Source of the DNA: Pseudothauera nasutitermitis | GTDB lineage: Bacteria > Pseudomonadota > Gammaproteobacteria > Burkholderiales > Rhodocyclaceae | Length of the DNA stretch: 64,000 nucleotides | Reading direction: 5' to 3' | Assembly (NCBI RefSeq): GCF_004801295.1 | Contig: NZ_SSOC01000009.1 | Location: forward strand, 1-64,000 | Shown: positions 1 to 9,676 of the stretch, piece by piece | Layout of the letters: each line of letters starts with the position of its first letter | Numbering within the stretch: the first letter of the stretch is position 1 | Notes under the pieces: model-generated | What the model saw: only the letters and a program-made list of their open reading frames with translations | What the model was told of the DNA's origin: nothing | The model's database searches: none | Translations under genes and position numbers: made by a program

Positions 1-741
1 CAACGCGGCGCCGGACTGGCGCGCAAGCCCGTGGGCGTGCCGCAGCGCCACCGGGCGGCGGGTGTGGCGCATGTCCGCATGCGGGCAGCGGGCACCGCTG
101 GCTGCCGGCAAAGCCTGGGCGGCCTGGGCCCGGCCGCGCGCGCGGGCGCGCTGCATCTCGGCGTGCGGGCTGGCCAGCCCGATGGCACCCAGGGCGCGGG
201 CGCGGTGGTGCGGCAGGCGGGCGGCCACACCGTGGGCATCGGTGAGGTCCAGGGACAGCCGCACGGTGCCGGAGAGCGCTGCGGGCGGAACGGGTGGCGG
301 CGCACTCACCGCGGCCTCTGCGCGATGCACCGCCGCGCCATGGGCGGACAGCAGCGCGAGCGGGATGGGCGGCGGGGCCACGACGTACAGCGTGCCGACA
401 TAGCCCCGCTCGCGCGCCCTGAATTCGGCGGGCGGGGTGGGCGGCAGGCGGAGTGCGGCCAGCTGCCCAAGCGAAACGAGGCGCGCCTGCCCGGATACAG
501 TGGCCAGCAGGTCGCGCACGCTGGGCGGCTTGGCGGCGGCCCACAGATCGGGCGGCGCCCGCGCGGGCGGCTCGGTGAATACCGCCGTGGCCGGCGGCAT
601 CGGCGGCAGCATCTCGACGTAGAGCGTGCCCCCCTCTTCCGGTTCGTCCGGGCACAGCACCACCGGCACGGACAGATCCGGGGGCGTGTAGCCGGACTGC
701 AGGACAACCGGCGTGGAGAGGGCGGGCGGGGTGTAGCTCAC
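1..741 (-). CDS. Proline-rich phage tail-associated protein, 3' end outside window
   Basis: Reading leftward from a GTG at 741, this frame stays open to the window edge (247 codons seen). The GTG lies 4 bp after the stop of the upstream tail gene, so it reads as the next gene of the tail operon. The N-terminal half is rich in proline and hydrophobic residues, with a loose repeat of the type TPPxLSxPVVL around residues 4 to 30; the later part is rich in Ala and Arg. There is no recognised domain. Position in the operon suggests a tail-tip or fibre-associated role. An ORF in the same codon register on the opposite strand is a GC-rich shadow. Confidence 0.6.
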   Translation of the reverse strand, partial: MSYTPPALSTPVVLQSGYTPPDLSVPVVLCPDEPEEGGTLYVEMLPPMPPATAVFTEPPARAPPDLWAAAKPPSVRDLLATVSGQARLVSLGQLAALRLPPTPPAEFRARERGYVGTLYVVAPPPIPLALLSAHGAAVHRAEAAVSAPPPVPPAALSGTVRLSLDLTDAHGVAARLPHHRARALGAIGLASPHAEMQRARARGRAQAAQALPAASGARCPHADMRHTRRPVALRHAHGLARQSGAAL

Positions 742-744
742 GCC

Positions 745-1659
745 CTAGTCCGCTTCGACGTGATACGGCCCGTGGATGATGGGCTGGCAGTCGGGGCTGG
801 CGTAGGCGACGTAGTAGTCGCCGGGCGGCACGTTGGCGGACCAGTTGCCGGATTCGTCCGGGGTCGCCGTCGTGTAGGTTTCGTTGGTGGTCGCGTCGAT
901 AATCAGCACCAGCGAGACGGGGGCGCCGCTGGTGGTGTTGATGTTGGCCTTGCCGGACAGGGACGTCGAATACGGCACAGGCGCGGTGGGGGCAGAATCA
1001 CCGTCAGTACCAACCCCGAAGAACGACCATTCTGCGACAGACCTGTACCCAGCCAGCACTATCCCGCAAGAGCCGCCAGTCGCCTCCGCCGCAGATCGAG
1101 TGAGCGTAAGCCATGTGCTTGGCTCCGCGGCACCTTCATACCAAGCGCGCGCCTGAATTGTGTCCCCGGTTGCTTTCGCACGGATAGTGACAGCCCTGGC
1201 GATCCTGTCCGATGCTGATGCGTAGTCGGTCAATGCCGTTCCATTCACCCCCAACTCGGATTGTGATCCGACATTATTTTGGAGCGAAACGCGAAGCTCC
1301 CGTCGCTGACTGGACGAATTATTGGCTGCTGAGGTGATCCCAAAAACATAACCGCCAGTTCTCGGGTCGCCGGTGTTCGGCGCCCGCAAAAATAGCCCTG
1401 CTCCCGTCCGCGCGGAGGTTGTCTCTGCCGCTGCTCGACGCACCTTACCCACAATCTCGATGTCTGCGCTGAACACGGGAAAGCGCAACAGCGTCCATAC
1501 ATTCTGGTCAGGCATTGAGGCGACCAGCGCGGCACCGGACACGATGCTCAGCATGTTGGACGTACCGACACTCCAGTTCGCCTGATCTTCCGCCTCCAGC
1601 ACCGCCGCCGGCCAATTTCTCGCAGTATCCCGCTCGAACGAAAAATAGTGCTGCGCCAT
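745..1659 (-). CDS. Tail protein with lectin-like and C-terminal Ig-like (CarboxypepD_reg-like) regions
   Basis: This 304-residue protein begins MAQHYFSFERD. Residues about 20 to 215 are rich in beta-strand-type alternation with GLFLRAP and GYVFGI segments, typical of a jelly-roll/concanavalin-like sandwich. Residues about 235 to 300 (SGKANINTTSGAPVS, then DESGNWSANVPPGDYYV) match the style of a carboxypeptidase-regulatory-like Ig fold. Such modules are common in phage tail-fibre and receptor-contact proteins. It sits near the distal end of the tail operon, 4 bp from each neighbour. A host-recognition role is inferred from position and fold style only. Confidence 0.7.
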   Translation of the reverse strand: MAQHYFSFERDTARNWPAAVLEAEDQANWSVGTSNMLSIVSGAALVASMPDQNVWTLLRFPVFSADIEIVGKVRRAAAETTSARTGAGLFLRAPNTGDPRTGGYVFGITSAANNSSSQRRELRVSLQNNVGSQSELGVNGTALTDYASASDRIARAVTIRAKATGDTIQARAWYEGAAEPSTWLTLTRSAAEATGGSCGIVLAGYRSVAEWSFFGVGTDGDSAPTAPVPYSTSLSGKANINTTSGAPVSLVLIIDATTNETYTTATPDESGNWSANVPPGDYYVAYASPDCQPIIHGPYHVEAD

Positions 1660-1663
1660 CGCC

Positions 1664-2128
1664 TCACCCCTGAATCGTCATCGTGGCCAGCCGCGCCGGC
1701 GCGCCGTTGAACCAGCGCACCACCGGCACCCCGCCCTCGATGGCGGTCTGTACCAGTTGGACTTCGCCGCCCTCGCCCTCCACAGACACGGTGAGGTCTC
1801 CCCACCAATCTCCGCCCGGCATGCGCAGGCGTGCCCAGATGGGGATGGTTCCATCGACGGGGTCCGCGCCGGTGACCAGCGCCTCCAGCGGCGAGGCGAG
1901 CAGGATCATGTGCTCGTCTTCATCGACCGTGCCGGCCGAGGCCGGGAAGGTGAGCACGGCCAGCGGCGTTGGTGTGCCGCTGCCGGGCGGGTCCGGGTAG
2001 GTGCCGCCGTGGAATTCCAGCGTGGCGCGGTTTTCGGTGTCGCCGTGGAGGAGCGCCAGGCGGGCCTGCAGCGCGGGGTTGCGGATGGCCTGCATGACGG
2101 CAACGGCGTGGGCGGGGGAGATGTCCAT
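1664..2128 (-). CDS. Phage tail protein of unknown function
   Basis: The 154-residue ORF starts MDISPAHAVAVMQAIRNPAL, 11 bp after the stop of the large tail protein and 4 bp before the next gene. The first 35 residues look helical; the rest is beta-rich and acidic, with no signal peptide or membrane segment. Family not recognised. Operon position places it with tail-tip or baseplate components. Confidence 0.7.
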   Translation of the reverse strand: MDISPAHAVAVMQAIRNPALQARLALLHGDTENRATLEFHGGTYPDPPGSGTPTPLAVLTFPASAGTVDEDEHMILLASPLEALVTGADPVDGTIPIWARLRMPGGDWWGDLTVSVEGEGGEVQLVQTAIEGGVPVVRWFNGAPARLATMTIQG

Positions 2129-2139
2129 GGCGGGTCCGG

Positions 2140-5100
2140 TTACTGGATGGGGTTATCGACGTTGCCGAGGCAGTGGATTTCGCAGCCGTCCACGCCGTCA
2201 TCCTCGGGGGGGTCGGATTGCTTGATGCTGCGGGCGATCCAGAAATGCGCGATGGCACCCACGGTGTTGATGCGCACGACGTTGCCGTTGATCCAGCCGC
2301 CGCCGTTGGCGGCACCGGGGATGCGCATGTAGGGCGTGCCGCCCTCCCCGTCCGGCCCGCGCGTGCGCGGGTTGATGGGGGCGATATCGGTGCCGCCGGG
2401 GGCGTAGGTGCCCGTCCAGACCAGGCCCCGCTTTTCGCTGATGAGTTCCCATTGGTGGGTAGCTGTATTGATGCAGCGGAGCAGCCAGCGGTCTGTGTCG
2501 CAGCCTTCGTTGGTGACGACGATGGGATGGTCGATGAGGTTGAGGGTGGCGGTGGCCGGGCTGCCGCTGATGGCGTCGGACCAGGTGCCGTTCCAACTGA
2601 CCTGGTCGAAGGTGAGCGAGACGCGCGCGCGGCGGTCGCCGTGGATGAGGCAGCCAGCGACGATGGTCTGCCCGGACGGGAAGACGTGCGAGAGGGCCCG
2701 GCTGACGGTGATCTCGCCGTTGATCTGCACGTCAGTGGCCATGCGCAGGTCGGCCACAACATGGGTGATGGTGAGCGGCAGAGCCAGGCCGTCGAGGCTG
2801 GCCCAGCGCAGCCGCCCGGCAGCAGGGTCGAGCGTGTAGCCGGTGGTGAGGCGCTCGCCATCGGCATCGGTGATGCGCACCCAGGCGATACGGGTGCGCG
2901 GCAGGTTCACCACATATTCGCCTTCGTCCAGCGCGGGGGTGGCGGTGAGGGTGGCCGGGTGCATGATGAGCACCACGTCACCGCGCCGGAAGATGGGCAC
3001 GCGGCCGTCGCTGGGCAGGCGCACGGGGTCGATGCCGAGGATGTCGGCGTCGAGCGGCAGGTAGCTGTACGCGACGGCGTTGTAGCGGATGGAGCCGGGA
3101 TCGACCTCCAGTGGCTCCCACTCGCCGGCCACCACGGCGCCGAACTGGACCTGGGCGGTGCCCCACTCGATATTGACGGTGCCGGTGATGTTGGCGCCGG
3201 TGATGTTGCCGTTGGGGTCCGCGTAGGCGGTGAGCGCGGTGCCGTCCATGGCGGTGGCGGTGAGCTGGAGCGACTCGGACTTGAGCGGCGCGGCGGCGGT
3301 GCGGAACGAGACGGCGGTGGTGCTCCACTGGCCGTAGCGGGTGAGGCAGGCGAGCACCTGCGGGTCTGCCGCAACGCCGTCCGCCCAGTAGTTGAGGGTG
3401 AGCAGGCCGCGGTTGTAGTCGATGCTGCCGGCGAGCAGACCGGAGCCGGTGGTGACGCTGGGCTCGATGTAGAGGGAGCCGGCGCGGTCTACGTAATGCA
3501 GGCCGGTGATGAGGGCGAGCACGCTGCCGGCGACGACGTCGTCGCCCACGGTGGTGGTGAGGTCGAGCGTGAGGCCGACTTCGGAGGGGAAGACCTGCTC
3601 GTCCGCGACGGCCTGCGGGTCGAACGCCTCGGTGTCGCGCTCGACCTGGATGCCGATGGCGTTGCCGACGATGCTCCAGTTGCCCGCATCGGTGGTCCAC
3701 GCACCGCCGGTGCCGCCGACCACCACATGCCAGCTTTTCGCCGTGACGGACAGCTGCCAGATGAGGGTGGCCACGCCGGTGTCGGCGTTGAACGTGCCCA
3801 GCTGCTGGTCTGCCCAGGACCATTTGCCGTAACTGCCGGCGGGCTGGTGCGAGCCGCCGCGCACGCGCAGTTGCCCGCCGGCGGTGATGTAGGCGGCAAG
3901 GTGGGCGCCGTTGGCGGTCAGCAGCGTCAGGGTGCCGCCGCTACGGAACGGCGCCGTCCCGGGCACGGTGAATTGGCCGCCGTCGATTGTGGCTTCGGTG
4001 CCGCTGTAGAGGCCGTCGCCGTCGCGCCAGGTATAGGCGTTGCCGATCTGCGCGCCGCGGTCGGGCGGCTGGGTGAAGCGCAGGATGACTTCGCCGGTGC
4101 CGTAGTCCAGCGTGCCGGCCACGCCGGCGCCGGTGAGGTTGCCATTGCCCGCGTCGGCAGTGCTGCGCGCGATGCCGCCCACCGGGTAGGTGGCGACGTG
4201 GGTGCCGGGCACCACGGGGGCGTGCTCCAGGGTGTAGCGCAGTTCCAGCTCGGCGCCGACGTCGGCCGTGGCGCCGGCGCGGATGGCGTAGTGCACCGGG
4301 CTGGCCCAGGTGATGAGGATCTGGCTGCCGACGTCCGGCAGGTTGCCCAGAGTGACCTGCAGGACGCCCGAAACTGCGGACACCTGGCCGACCCCGTAGG
4401 CGGGGTCGCTGCCCTGGATTTGCCCGGCCGCGTCCGAGCGCAGCGTGTACCAGTTGCCCTGGACCATGTAGGCGAATTCAAGCGACGCATCCGCCGGCAG
4501 CGGGTTGAGGGTGCGTACCCAGTTGAGGGCGCGGTTTTCCGCGGTGATGGTGATCGCCAGCTGGTGGGCCTGCTGGGCAGCGGCGGCGGCCGGGGTGTAG
4601 GTGATGTTGGCGGTGCCGCTGGCGGTGGGGGCGTTGGCGGAGAAGAGGATCTCGCCGGCGGGGTAGTCGATGGTGCCGATGGTGGCGCCGGCGCGCAGGA
4701 TGTTGCCGTTGCCGTCGTCGGCAAAGCTGACGCTGCCGACCGTGGCGGCCACGCCGCCGGGCTGGGCGCCGGTACGCAGCACCATGCGCAGGCCGGCGCC
4801 CACCGCGGCGCCGGGGGCGCTGTAGGTGATGGGCGCGGCGGCCGCCGGAATCATGGGGATGCGGTCATCGGCCAGGGGACGATTGACCAGCGGGGTTTCC
4901 GTTTGCGCGCTGGGCACCAGCTGGGTATAGACGCTGGCCACACGGATGGAGAGGTCGCCGATGTTGGCGGCATGGGTGGTGGGCTGGCTGCTGAAGTAGC
5001 GGGTGGCATCGGCCACGCTGGTGTCGCGCAGGCGCACGCCGGTGTTGTAGTTGTAGCTGTCGGTGCGGCTGGCCTGGTGGCCGGTGAAGTTGTGGCGCAG

Positions 5101-5688
5101 GGCATCGGACAGTTCGAGGGTGACCTGCCAGCGGCGGAAGTCGCCCTGGCTGTCGGTGAAGGCGCGCTCGGTGACGGTGACGTCCGTGACGCGGATGTAC
5201 TGCTCCATCTGCCCGCTCTGCCCTTCGTTCTGGGCGAGGCAGAGGGTCTTGCCGATGGGCGGCAGTTCGGTGCCCACGCGCTGCAGGATGTTGATGGTGC
5301 GCATGCCGATGATGTGGTTTTCCCACAGGGCGCCGGGCCACATCGGCCCTTTGAACAGATAGGCTTCGACACGGTTGGCCGCCTCTTCGCGGGTGTCGTA
5401 GGGGTCCGGGGTGGTGAACAGGGTGTAGCCGATGGCCGGGTCCGCCGGCAGCGCGGTGATGACGGTCTTGGCGCCGGCGAACAGATCGGTGGACAACGTG
5501 CGCACGGCCACGGAGAGCTTGCGCAGGTTGAGGCGGCCATAGACGCGATCGAGGTCGGAGACATCTTCGAAGACGTTGTTCATGACGCCGTCTGGGATGA
5601 CGTTGCCAGTGGCGCCGCCGCCGCCCTCGGGCACGTCGTCCATGACCTGGTGGGCGACGAAGACGATGTTGGATTCGAGGATGGGCAT
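2140..5688 (-). CDS. Large tail-tip/central fibre-like protein with repeated beta modules
   Basis: This 1182-residue protein (MPILESNIVFVAHQVMDD start) is the second longest of the tail module and follows the tape measure and a 134-residue gene. A helix-poor body contains several related units with the pattern G-N-(I/L)-x-G-x-x-x-G-T-(I/L/V)-(D/N)-Y-x-x-G-x-(I/V)-x-F. They are visible near coordinates 4650-4720, 4075-4140, 3390-3430 and 3140-3190. It is probably structural at the tail tip, in the place lambda gpJ occupies, but no gpJ-type fibronectin modules were recognised. A long antisense ORF covering the same DNA is a composition artefact. Confidence 0.8.
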   Translation of the reverse strand: MPILESNIVFVAHQVMDDVPEGGGGATGNVIPDGVMNNVFEDVSDLDRVYGRLNLRKLSVAVRTLSTDLFAGAKTVITALPADPAIGYTLFTTPDPYDTREEAANRVEAYLFKGPMWPGALWENHIIGMRTINILQRVGTELPPIGKTLCLAQNEGQSGQMEQYIRVTDVTVTERAFTDSQGDFRRWQVTLELSDALRHNFTGHQASRTDSYNYNTGVRLRDTSVADATRYFSSQPTTHAANIGDLSIRVASVYTQLVPSAQTETPLVNRPLADDRIPMIPAAAAPITYSAPGAAVGAGLRMVLRTGAQPGGVAATVGSVSFADDGNGNILRAGATIGTIDYPAGEILFSANAPTASGTANITYTPAAAAAQQAHQLAITITAENRALNWVRTLNPLPADASLEFAYMVQGNWYTLRSDAAGQIQGSDPAYGVGQVSAVSGVLQVTLGNLPDVGSQILITWASPVHYAIRAGATADVGAELELRYTLEHAPVVPGTHVATYPVGGIARSTADAGNGNLTGAGVAGTLDYGTGEVILRFTQPPDRGAQIGNAYTWRDGDGLYSGTEATIDGGQFTVPGTAPFRSGGTLTLLTANGAHLAAYITAGGQLRVRGGSHQPAGSYGKWSWADQQLGTFNADTGVATLIWQLSVTAKSWHVVVGGTGGAWTTDAGNWSIVGNAIGIQVERDTEAFDPQAVADEQVFPSEVGLTLDLTTTVGDDVVAGSVLALITGLHYVDRAGSLYIEPSVTTGSGLLAGSIDYNRGLLTLNYWADGVAADPQVLACLTRYGQWSTTAVSFRTAAAPLKSESLQLTATAMDGTALTAYADPNGNITGANITGTVNIEWGTAQVQFGAVVAGEWEPLEVDPGSIRYNAVAYSYLPLDADILGIDPVRLPSDGRVPIFRRGDVVLIMHPATLTATPALDEGEYVVNLPRTRIAWVRITDADGERLTTGYTLDPAAGRLRWASLDGLALPLTITHVVADLRMATDVQINGEITVSRALSHVFPSGQTIVAGCLIHGDRRARVSLTFDQVSWNGTWSDAISGSPATATLNLIDHPIVVTNEGCDTDRWLLRCINTATHQWELISEKRGLVWTGTYAPGGTDIAPINPRTRGPDGEGGTPYMRIPGAANGGGWINGNVVRINTVGAIAHFWIARSIKQSDPPEDDGVDGCEIHCLGNVDNPIQ

Positions 5689-5689
5689 G

Positions 5690-6094
5690 TCAGGGGGTCT
5701 CCGGTGGCGCCGTCTGGATCAGCGGCAGCGTGATGCGGTAGTTGGTGGCGTTGGTCATGTCGCACGCGGGCCGTACCGGGGCGGCCTCGAATTCGCGGGT
5801 GAGGTCGTGCATGACGGTGAATTCGCGGCCATCGGCCAGGGTGAGCGTGAGCCGGGTGTCCGGCAGGGCGCGCTGGGCGTGCAGCGCGAGTACGGTGCCG
5901 CGCGGCACCCAGCCGCCGTTGGTGTTGCTGGTGAGGGTGATGGGCCGCCCTTCCGTACGCAGGCCCTGGTGGATGATCAGCGCGCCGGTGAGCCCGGTAT
6001 CGTTCTCCTGGGCCAGGGCGGACCACGCGAATTCATCGGTCCACCAGACGTCCTCGGGGATGGCGATGGCGCCGAGGGTATGGTTTCTCATCAT
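5690..6094 (-). CDS. Small tail protein following the tape measure
   Basis: This is a 134-residue protein (MMRNHTLGAIAIPEDVWWTD). Its start overlaps the tape-measure stop, giving tight coupling, and its stop is 1 bp from the next gene. The sequence is beta-rich with no membrane segment. Genes in this slot in long-tailed phages usually encode tail-tip assembly proteins; no specific family was recognised. Confidence 0.75.
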   Translation of the reverse strand: MMRNHTLGAIAIPEDVWWTDEFAWSALAQENDTGLTGALIIHQGLRTEGRPITLTSNTNGGWVPRGTVLALHAQRALPDTRLTLTLADGREFTVMHDLTREFEAAPVRPACDMTNATNYRITLPLIQTAPPETP

Positions 6095-9000
6095 TGGGCA
6101 ACCCCTGCGGCGCGCTCCAGTTCGGTTATCAGCGCGTCGATGGCGCGTTCGCCGGCGGCGTCGGTATTCACCGCGAAGCTGCGGCCCCCTAGGTTGAGTT
6201 CCACGCGGCGCACGGATGTGGTGCCGCTGGTGCGGTTGGCACTTGTTTCTTGAGCCACCCGCCGCTGGCGTCGTTGCTCGGCAATTTCAATCTGCCCAAG
6301 CAAATTGATCTGTTCTTTGAGCAAGCTGATATCGCCCTGGATGCGGCTGGCTTCCGCGTCATCGCCGCGTACGCGGGCACGTTCGGCATCGATTTGCAGC
6401 AGGGCGATCTGCCGGGCTCTGGTGGCCCGGTCGCGTTCTGCCCGGGCCTGCGCTACCTGTTCCTCGGTGCCTTCCAGTTCCAGCAGCCGCATGCGCAACT
6501 CTTCCACGCCATCCCGCCCGCCCTGATTGAGCGCCGCCTGCCTGCTGTCCAGGTCCTCCATCGTCCGGACGAATTCGCGCGCTGCCTTGCGGCCGGCATC
6601 GATCGAGGCCGCCACAGCCCGATACCCTATTGCGAATTTGGCGACGGCGGCGGAAGCACGCTGGGCTGCCCGTCCAGCTTCCTCGGCGTATTGGCTGGCG
6701 GCATCGGCACCCTCCAGCCAGGATGTGGCAACACCCTGTACCGAGTCGTTATGCTGCCGCGCGGACACCACTATGGCGCCGGCTGCCGCCTGTGCAGCAT
6801 CTGCGGTGGCGCGTAGCCCCTGCGTAGCCTCCGAACCGGCGGCCGACACATCGCGGACTGCTGCGGCTGCCTCGCTCATGCTGCGCACGATGACCTTCCC
6901 AGATTCGTCGGCGGCCACGCTCAGACCGTGCTGCGCTGCCTGGACTGCGAGACTGCTTTCCACCACCCCGTCGTTCGCGGCCACGGCAGCTTCGGCATAG
7001 CGCCGGAAGGCCTCTTCCTGCTCTCGTGCCGAACCGCCCAGTTCCACGACCGCCTCATAGGCCTCTTGCAGGCTTGCGGCGGTTTTCTTCAGCTCTGCAT
7101 CCGATGTGACGCCCAGCCGCTTGAGGGCTTCCGTCACACTGTTGATGCCCGGCGTCAGTTCATCCGATTTGCTGCGGATCTTGTCCAGCGCACTGCTCAC
7201 CTGGTCGCCGGAAAGCCGGCCGGCCGCGCCTATCTCCTTGACCTTGGTCACCAGCGCATCCAGAGCAGCAGTGCTGTCCGCCTTGTTCAGAGCCTGGTCG
7301 ATGGCGGACACGAGGGCTGCGCCGGTTTGCTCTGCGTTGGCCTGGGTGCGCTGCAACGCGGCGTCCAGGGCATCAATGCCATCCAGGGCTTCCTGCGCGG
7401 CCGGGCTGATGCCGCCGAGCGCCTGGGCCGCATTGACGCCGGCCCGGGCAAAGCTGGCGGAAAGCACCTGATCATTCACCCGTGCCAGCGCTTCGGCGCT
7501 GATGCGGCCCTGGTTGAAGGCCATTTCGGCCATCATGCCGAACTCATGCAGCTCCTTGCCGGTGAGCTGCGCCAGGCGCTGGCCTAATGCCACGTCGATC
7601 TGCTCGCCGGTGGCGTAGGCGGATTTCTGGAGCAAATCCATGTCCGCCACCAGTTTGGTGATGCCATCCGTGCTGCCCAGATCGGCGGTGCCGAGGGCCT
7701 TCTTCAGCGCTTCACCCACGGCCGCTGCATCGCGCCCCGCATCCTGGAACTGCTGCTGGAGTTTGGTGAGGCGGAAACGGGCGGCTTCCGCTTCAGTGGC
7801 CACCAAGCGTAGCGCGGGTGACACCTTGTCTTCCGGCGCATCGAACGCCTGATCTACGGCTTCCCCCAGTTCCTCCGCCTTCTCCTTGTTCTCGGTGAAC
7901 TTGGCGATCAGCACGCCAATCCCCACCACCAGCGCGCCCACGCCGGTGCTGATCATCGCCACGCGCAGGGCACCCAGGGCGCGCACCTTCGCCCAGATGA
8001 CAGCAGTGGCCGTGGTCAGGGTTCCAGTCAAGGCGATCAGAGGCGTCACAGCAGCCTTGCCGGCGCCGGCCAGCAGGCCGGTAGCCGTGGCCAGGGAGCC
8101 GGTCGCGCGGGTGGCTGCAACCGCCGCACCCGCCTGCGCGGTCTGTGCCGTGGCTAGGGAGCCAATGGCCCCGGCTGCTGCCAACTGGGCGGCGGCAAAT
8201 TTTTGCACGGCGCGCACGGCCTTGACGGCGAACACTGCCGTGAGCACCTCACCCGCGCGGGTGGCCACGGTGACCAGTTCGTCCAGGTTCTCGCTCACCA
8301 TGTTGATGAGTTCGACCAGCTTTTCCGTGGCGCCGCCGGCGCGGTTGGCCTCGCCGATGTACACGGACCAGGTGTTCGCCAGCTTGGTGAGCGCATCCGC
8401 CACCGTGGTGGGCATGGATTCGGCCGCAGCCTTGTTCAGTTCAACGGTCTGGCGAAGGCCTTCGTTCAGATCGCCGATGGCGAGTTTTCCGGTGACACCC
8501 AACTTGCGGATTTCTTCCGTGCTTTTGCCGGTGGCCTGCGAGACGGCATCCACCACGGTGGGCATGGCCGCCATGATGGAACGCCAGGAATCCACCTCGA
8601 TCTTGCCCGACTGGATGGACTTGGCGTAGGCCTCCTGCGCATTCTGGGCGCGCTCTGCACTGGCCGCATTGGTGGTGAGCAGGTAGGTGAAGCTATCCGT
8701 GACATCGAGCGCGGCATCGGTGGAATACCCCAGGCTGCGCAGGGCGTCCGACGTGCGGATGTACATCTCCTGCGCCTCGGCCAGCGGGCGATAGGTGCGG
8801 TTGGCGGTGTCCAGCAGGCGGGCCTGTACGCGCTCGTATTCCTCCTGGCTCTCGGTGGCCATCCCGATGCGGCTGGCCATTTGGCCGTAGGCGTCGGCCA
8901 CGCTGATCATGTCGGTGGCGTAGCCCTTGAGTTTGCTGACAGCGAACACGCCGGCCACCGCCTTGGCCACGGTGTTCATTCTGGCCTGCAGTTCGTCGCC

Positions 9001-9606
9001 CGATTTGCCCAGCGCGGCCAATTCGCTGCCGGTCTCGCGCGCCCCCTTGCCCATCTGGTTCAGCCCGCGCGCGGTGGTGCTGGTGGCGCTGCGGAGGTTG
9101 GCAATGCGCCCGCGCAGGTTGTCCGCCTGGGCGGCCAGGCGGCGCTGCTCGTTTGCGAGGTTGCGGGTATCCACGCCGGTGGCTGCGGCCGCCGCCCGCG
9201 CACCGGAGAGCGTGGTGCGCTGACGGTCCCACGCACGCTGATGCGTGTTGAGCGCGGTGTTGGCCTTGCGCAGTTCGGCTTCGAGCAGGCGGATGGCGTC
9301 ACGGTTCGCGCCGGCGCCGCGCGCGTCGGCCAAGGCCTTGTCGAGCACTTCGACCTGCTGCCGGGCATCGACGAATGCCGAACGCGCCTGCTTGGCGCCG
9401 TTGATCGCGGTGTTGAGGCCGTCGATGGCGATTTTCTGGCGCGAAAGCTTGTCGACTTCGGCCACCAGCGGGGCGAACTGCTGGGCGGCGTCCCCGCCCT
9501 GCTGGGTGAGTTCGGCCAGGTGCTGGGTGAGCGCCGCTACATCGGCTTGGCCGAGGGTTTCGGTGCTGATGGCGAGCTTTACTTCCTGGGTGTCTACTAG
9601 AGCCAT
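6091..9606 (-). CDS. Tail tape measure protein
   Basis: The 1171-residue protein starts at MALVDTQEVKL. It has a long Ala/Gln/Glu-rich coiled-coil N-terminus, a conserved tape-measure core around residues 230 to 380 (A(D/E)AYGQMASRIG, then SFTYLLTTNA, SGKIEVDSWRSI), hydrophobic stretches around 455 to 560, and coiled coil again to the end. Length and layout fit tape measure proteins, which set tail length and help DNA entry. It is long enough for a long non-contractile tail. The upstream gap to the tail tube gene is only 70 bp, so there is no room for the usual G/GT chaperone pair. Confidence 0.93.
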   Translation of the reverse strand: MALVDTQEVKLAISTETLGQADVAALTQHLAELTQQGGDAAQQFAPLVAEVDKLSRQKIAIDGLNTAINGAKQARSAFVDARQQVEVLDKALADARGAGANRDAIRLLEAELRKANTALNTHQRAWDRQRTTLSGARAAAAATGVDTRNLANEQRRLAAQADNLRGRIANLRSATSTTARGLNQMGKGARETGSELAALGKSGDELQARMNTVAKAVAGVFAVSKLKGYATDMISVADAYGQMASRIGMATESQEEYERVQARLLDTANRTYRPLAEAQEMYIRTSDALRSLGYSTDAALDVTDSFTYLLTTNAASAERAQNAQEAYAKSIQSGKIEVDSWRSIMAAMPTVVDAVSQATGKSTEEIRKLGVTGKLAIGDLNEGLRQTVELNKAAAESMPTTVADALTKLANTWSVYIGEANRAGGATEKLVELINMVSENLDELVTVATRAGEVLTAVFAVKAVRAVQKFAAAQLAAAGAIGSLATAQTAQAGAAVAATRATGSLATATGLLAGAGKAAVTPLIALTGTLTTATAVIWAKVRALGALRVAMISTGVGALVVGIGVLIAKFTENKEKAEELGEAVDQAFDAPEDKVSPALRLVATEAEAARFRLTKLQQQFQDAGRDAAAVGEALKKALGTADLGSTDGITKLVADMDLLQKSAYATGEQIDVALGQRLAQLTGKELHEFGMMAEMAFNQGRISAEALARVNDQVLSASFARAGVNAAQALGGISPAAQEALDGIDALDAALQRTQANAEQTGAALVSAIDQALNKADSTAALDALVTKVKEIGAAGRLSGDQVSSALDKIRSKSDELTPGINSVTEALKRLGVTSDAELKKTAASLQEAYEAVVELGGSAREQEEAFRRYAEAAVAANDGVVESSLAVQAAQHGLSVAADESGKVIVRSMSEAAAAVRDVSAAGSEATQGLRATADAAQAAAGAIVVSARQHNDSVQGVATSWLEGADAASQYAEEAGRAAQRASAAVAKFAIGYRAVAASIDAGRKAAREFVRTMEDLDSRQAALNQGGRDGVEELRMRLLELEGTEEQVAQARAERDRATRARQIALLQIDAERARVRGDDAEASRIQGDISLLKEQINLLGQIEIAEQRRQRRVAQETSANRTSGTTSVRRVELNLGGRSFAVNTDAAGERAIDALITELERAAGVAQ

Positions 9607-9676
9607 AGCGGCACTCCGCAAGATCAAGGCTCAAACCCACCAGCTGGCCGGTGGGCTTTGGTCTTGACCCTGGGGG

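Noticed and set aside
31-1218. 395-codon plus-strand ORF at the left edge
   Set aside because: Arg/Gly-rich shadow of the two leftward tail genes; no start signal.
2173-5733. Open reading frame of 1186 codons on the plus strand
   Set aside because: It is exactly antisense to the large tail protein. Its composition (Gly/Ala/Val/Asp with few hydrophobic cores) is the usual mirror of a GC-rich gene, and it has no ribosome site or domain.
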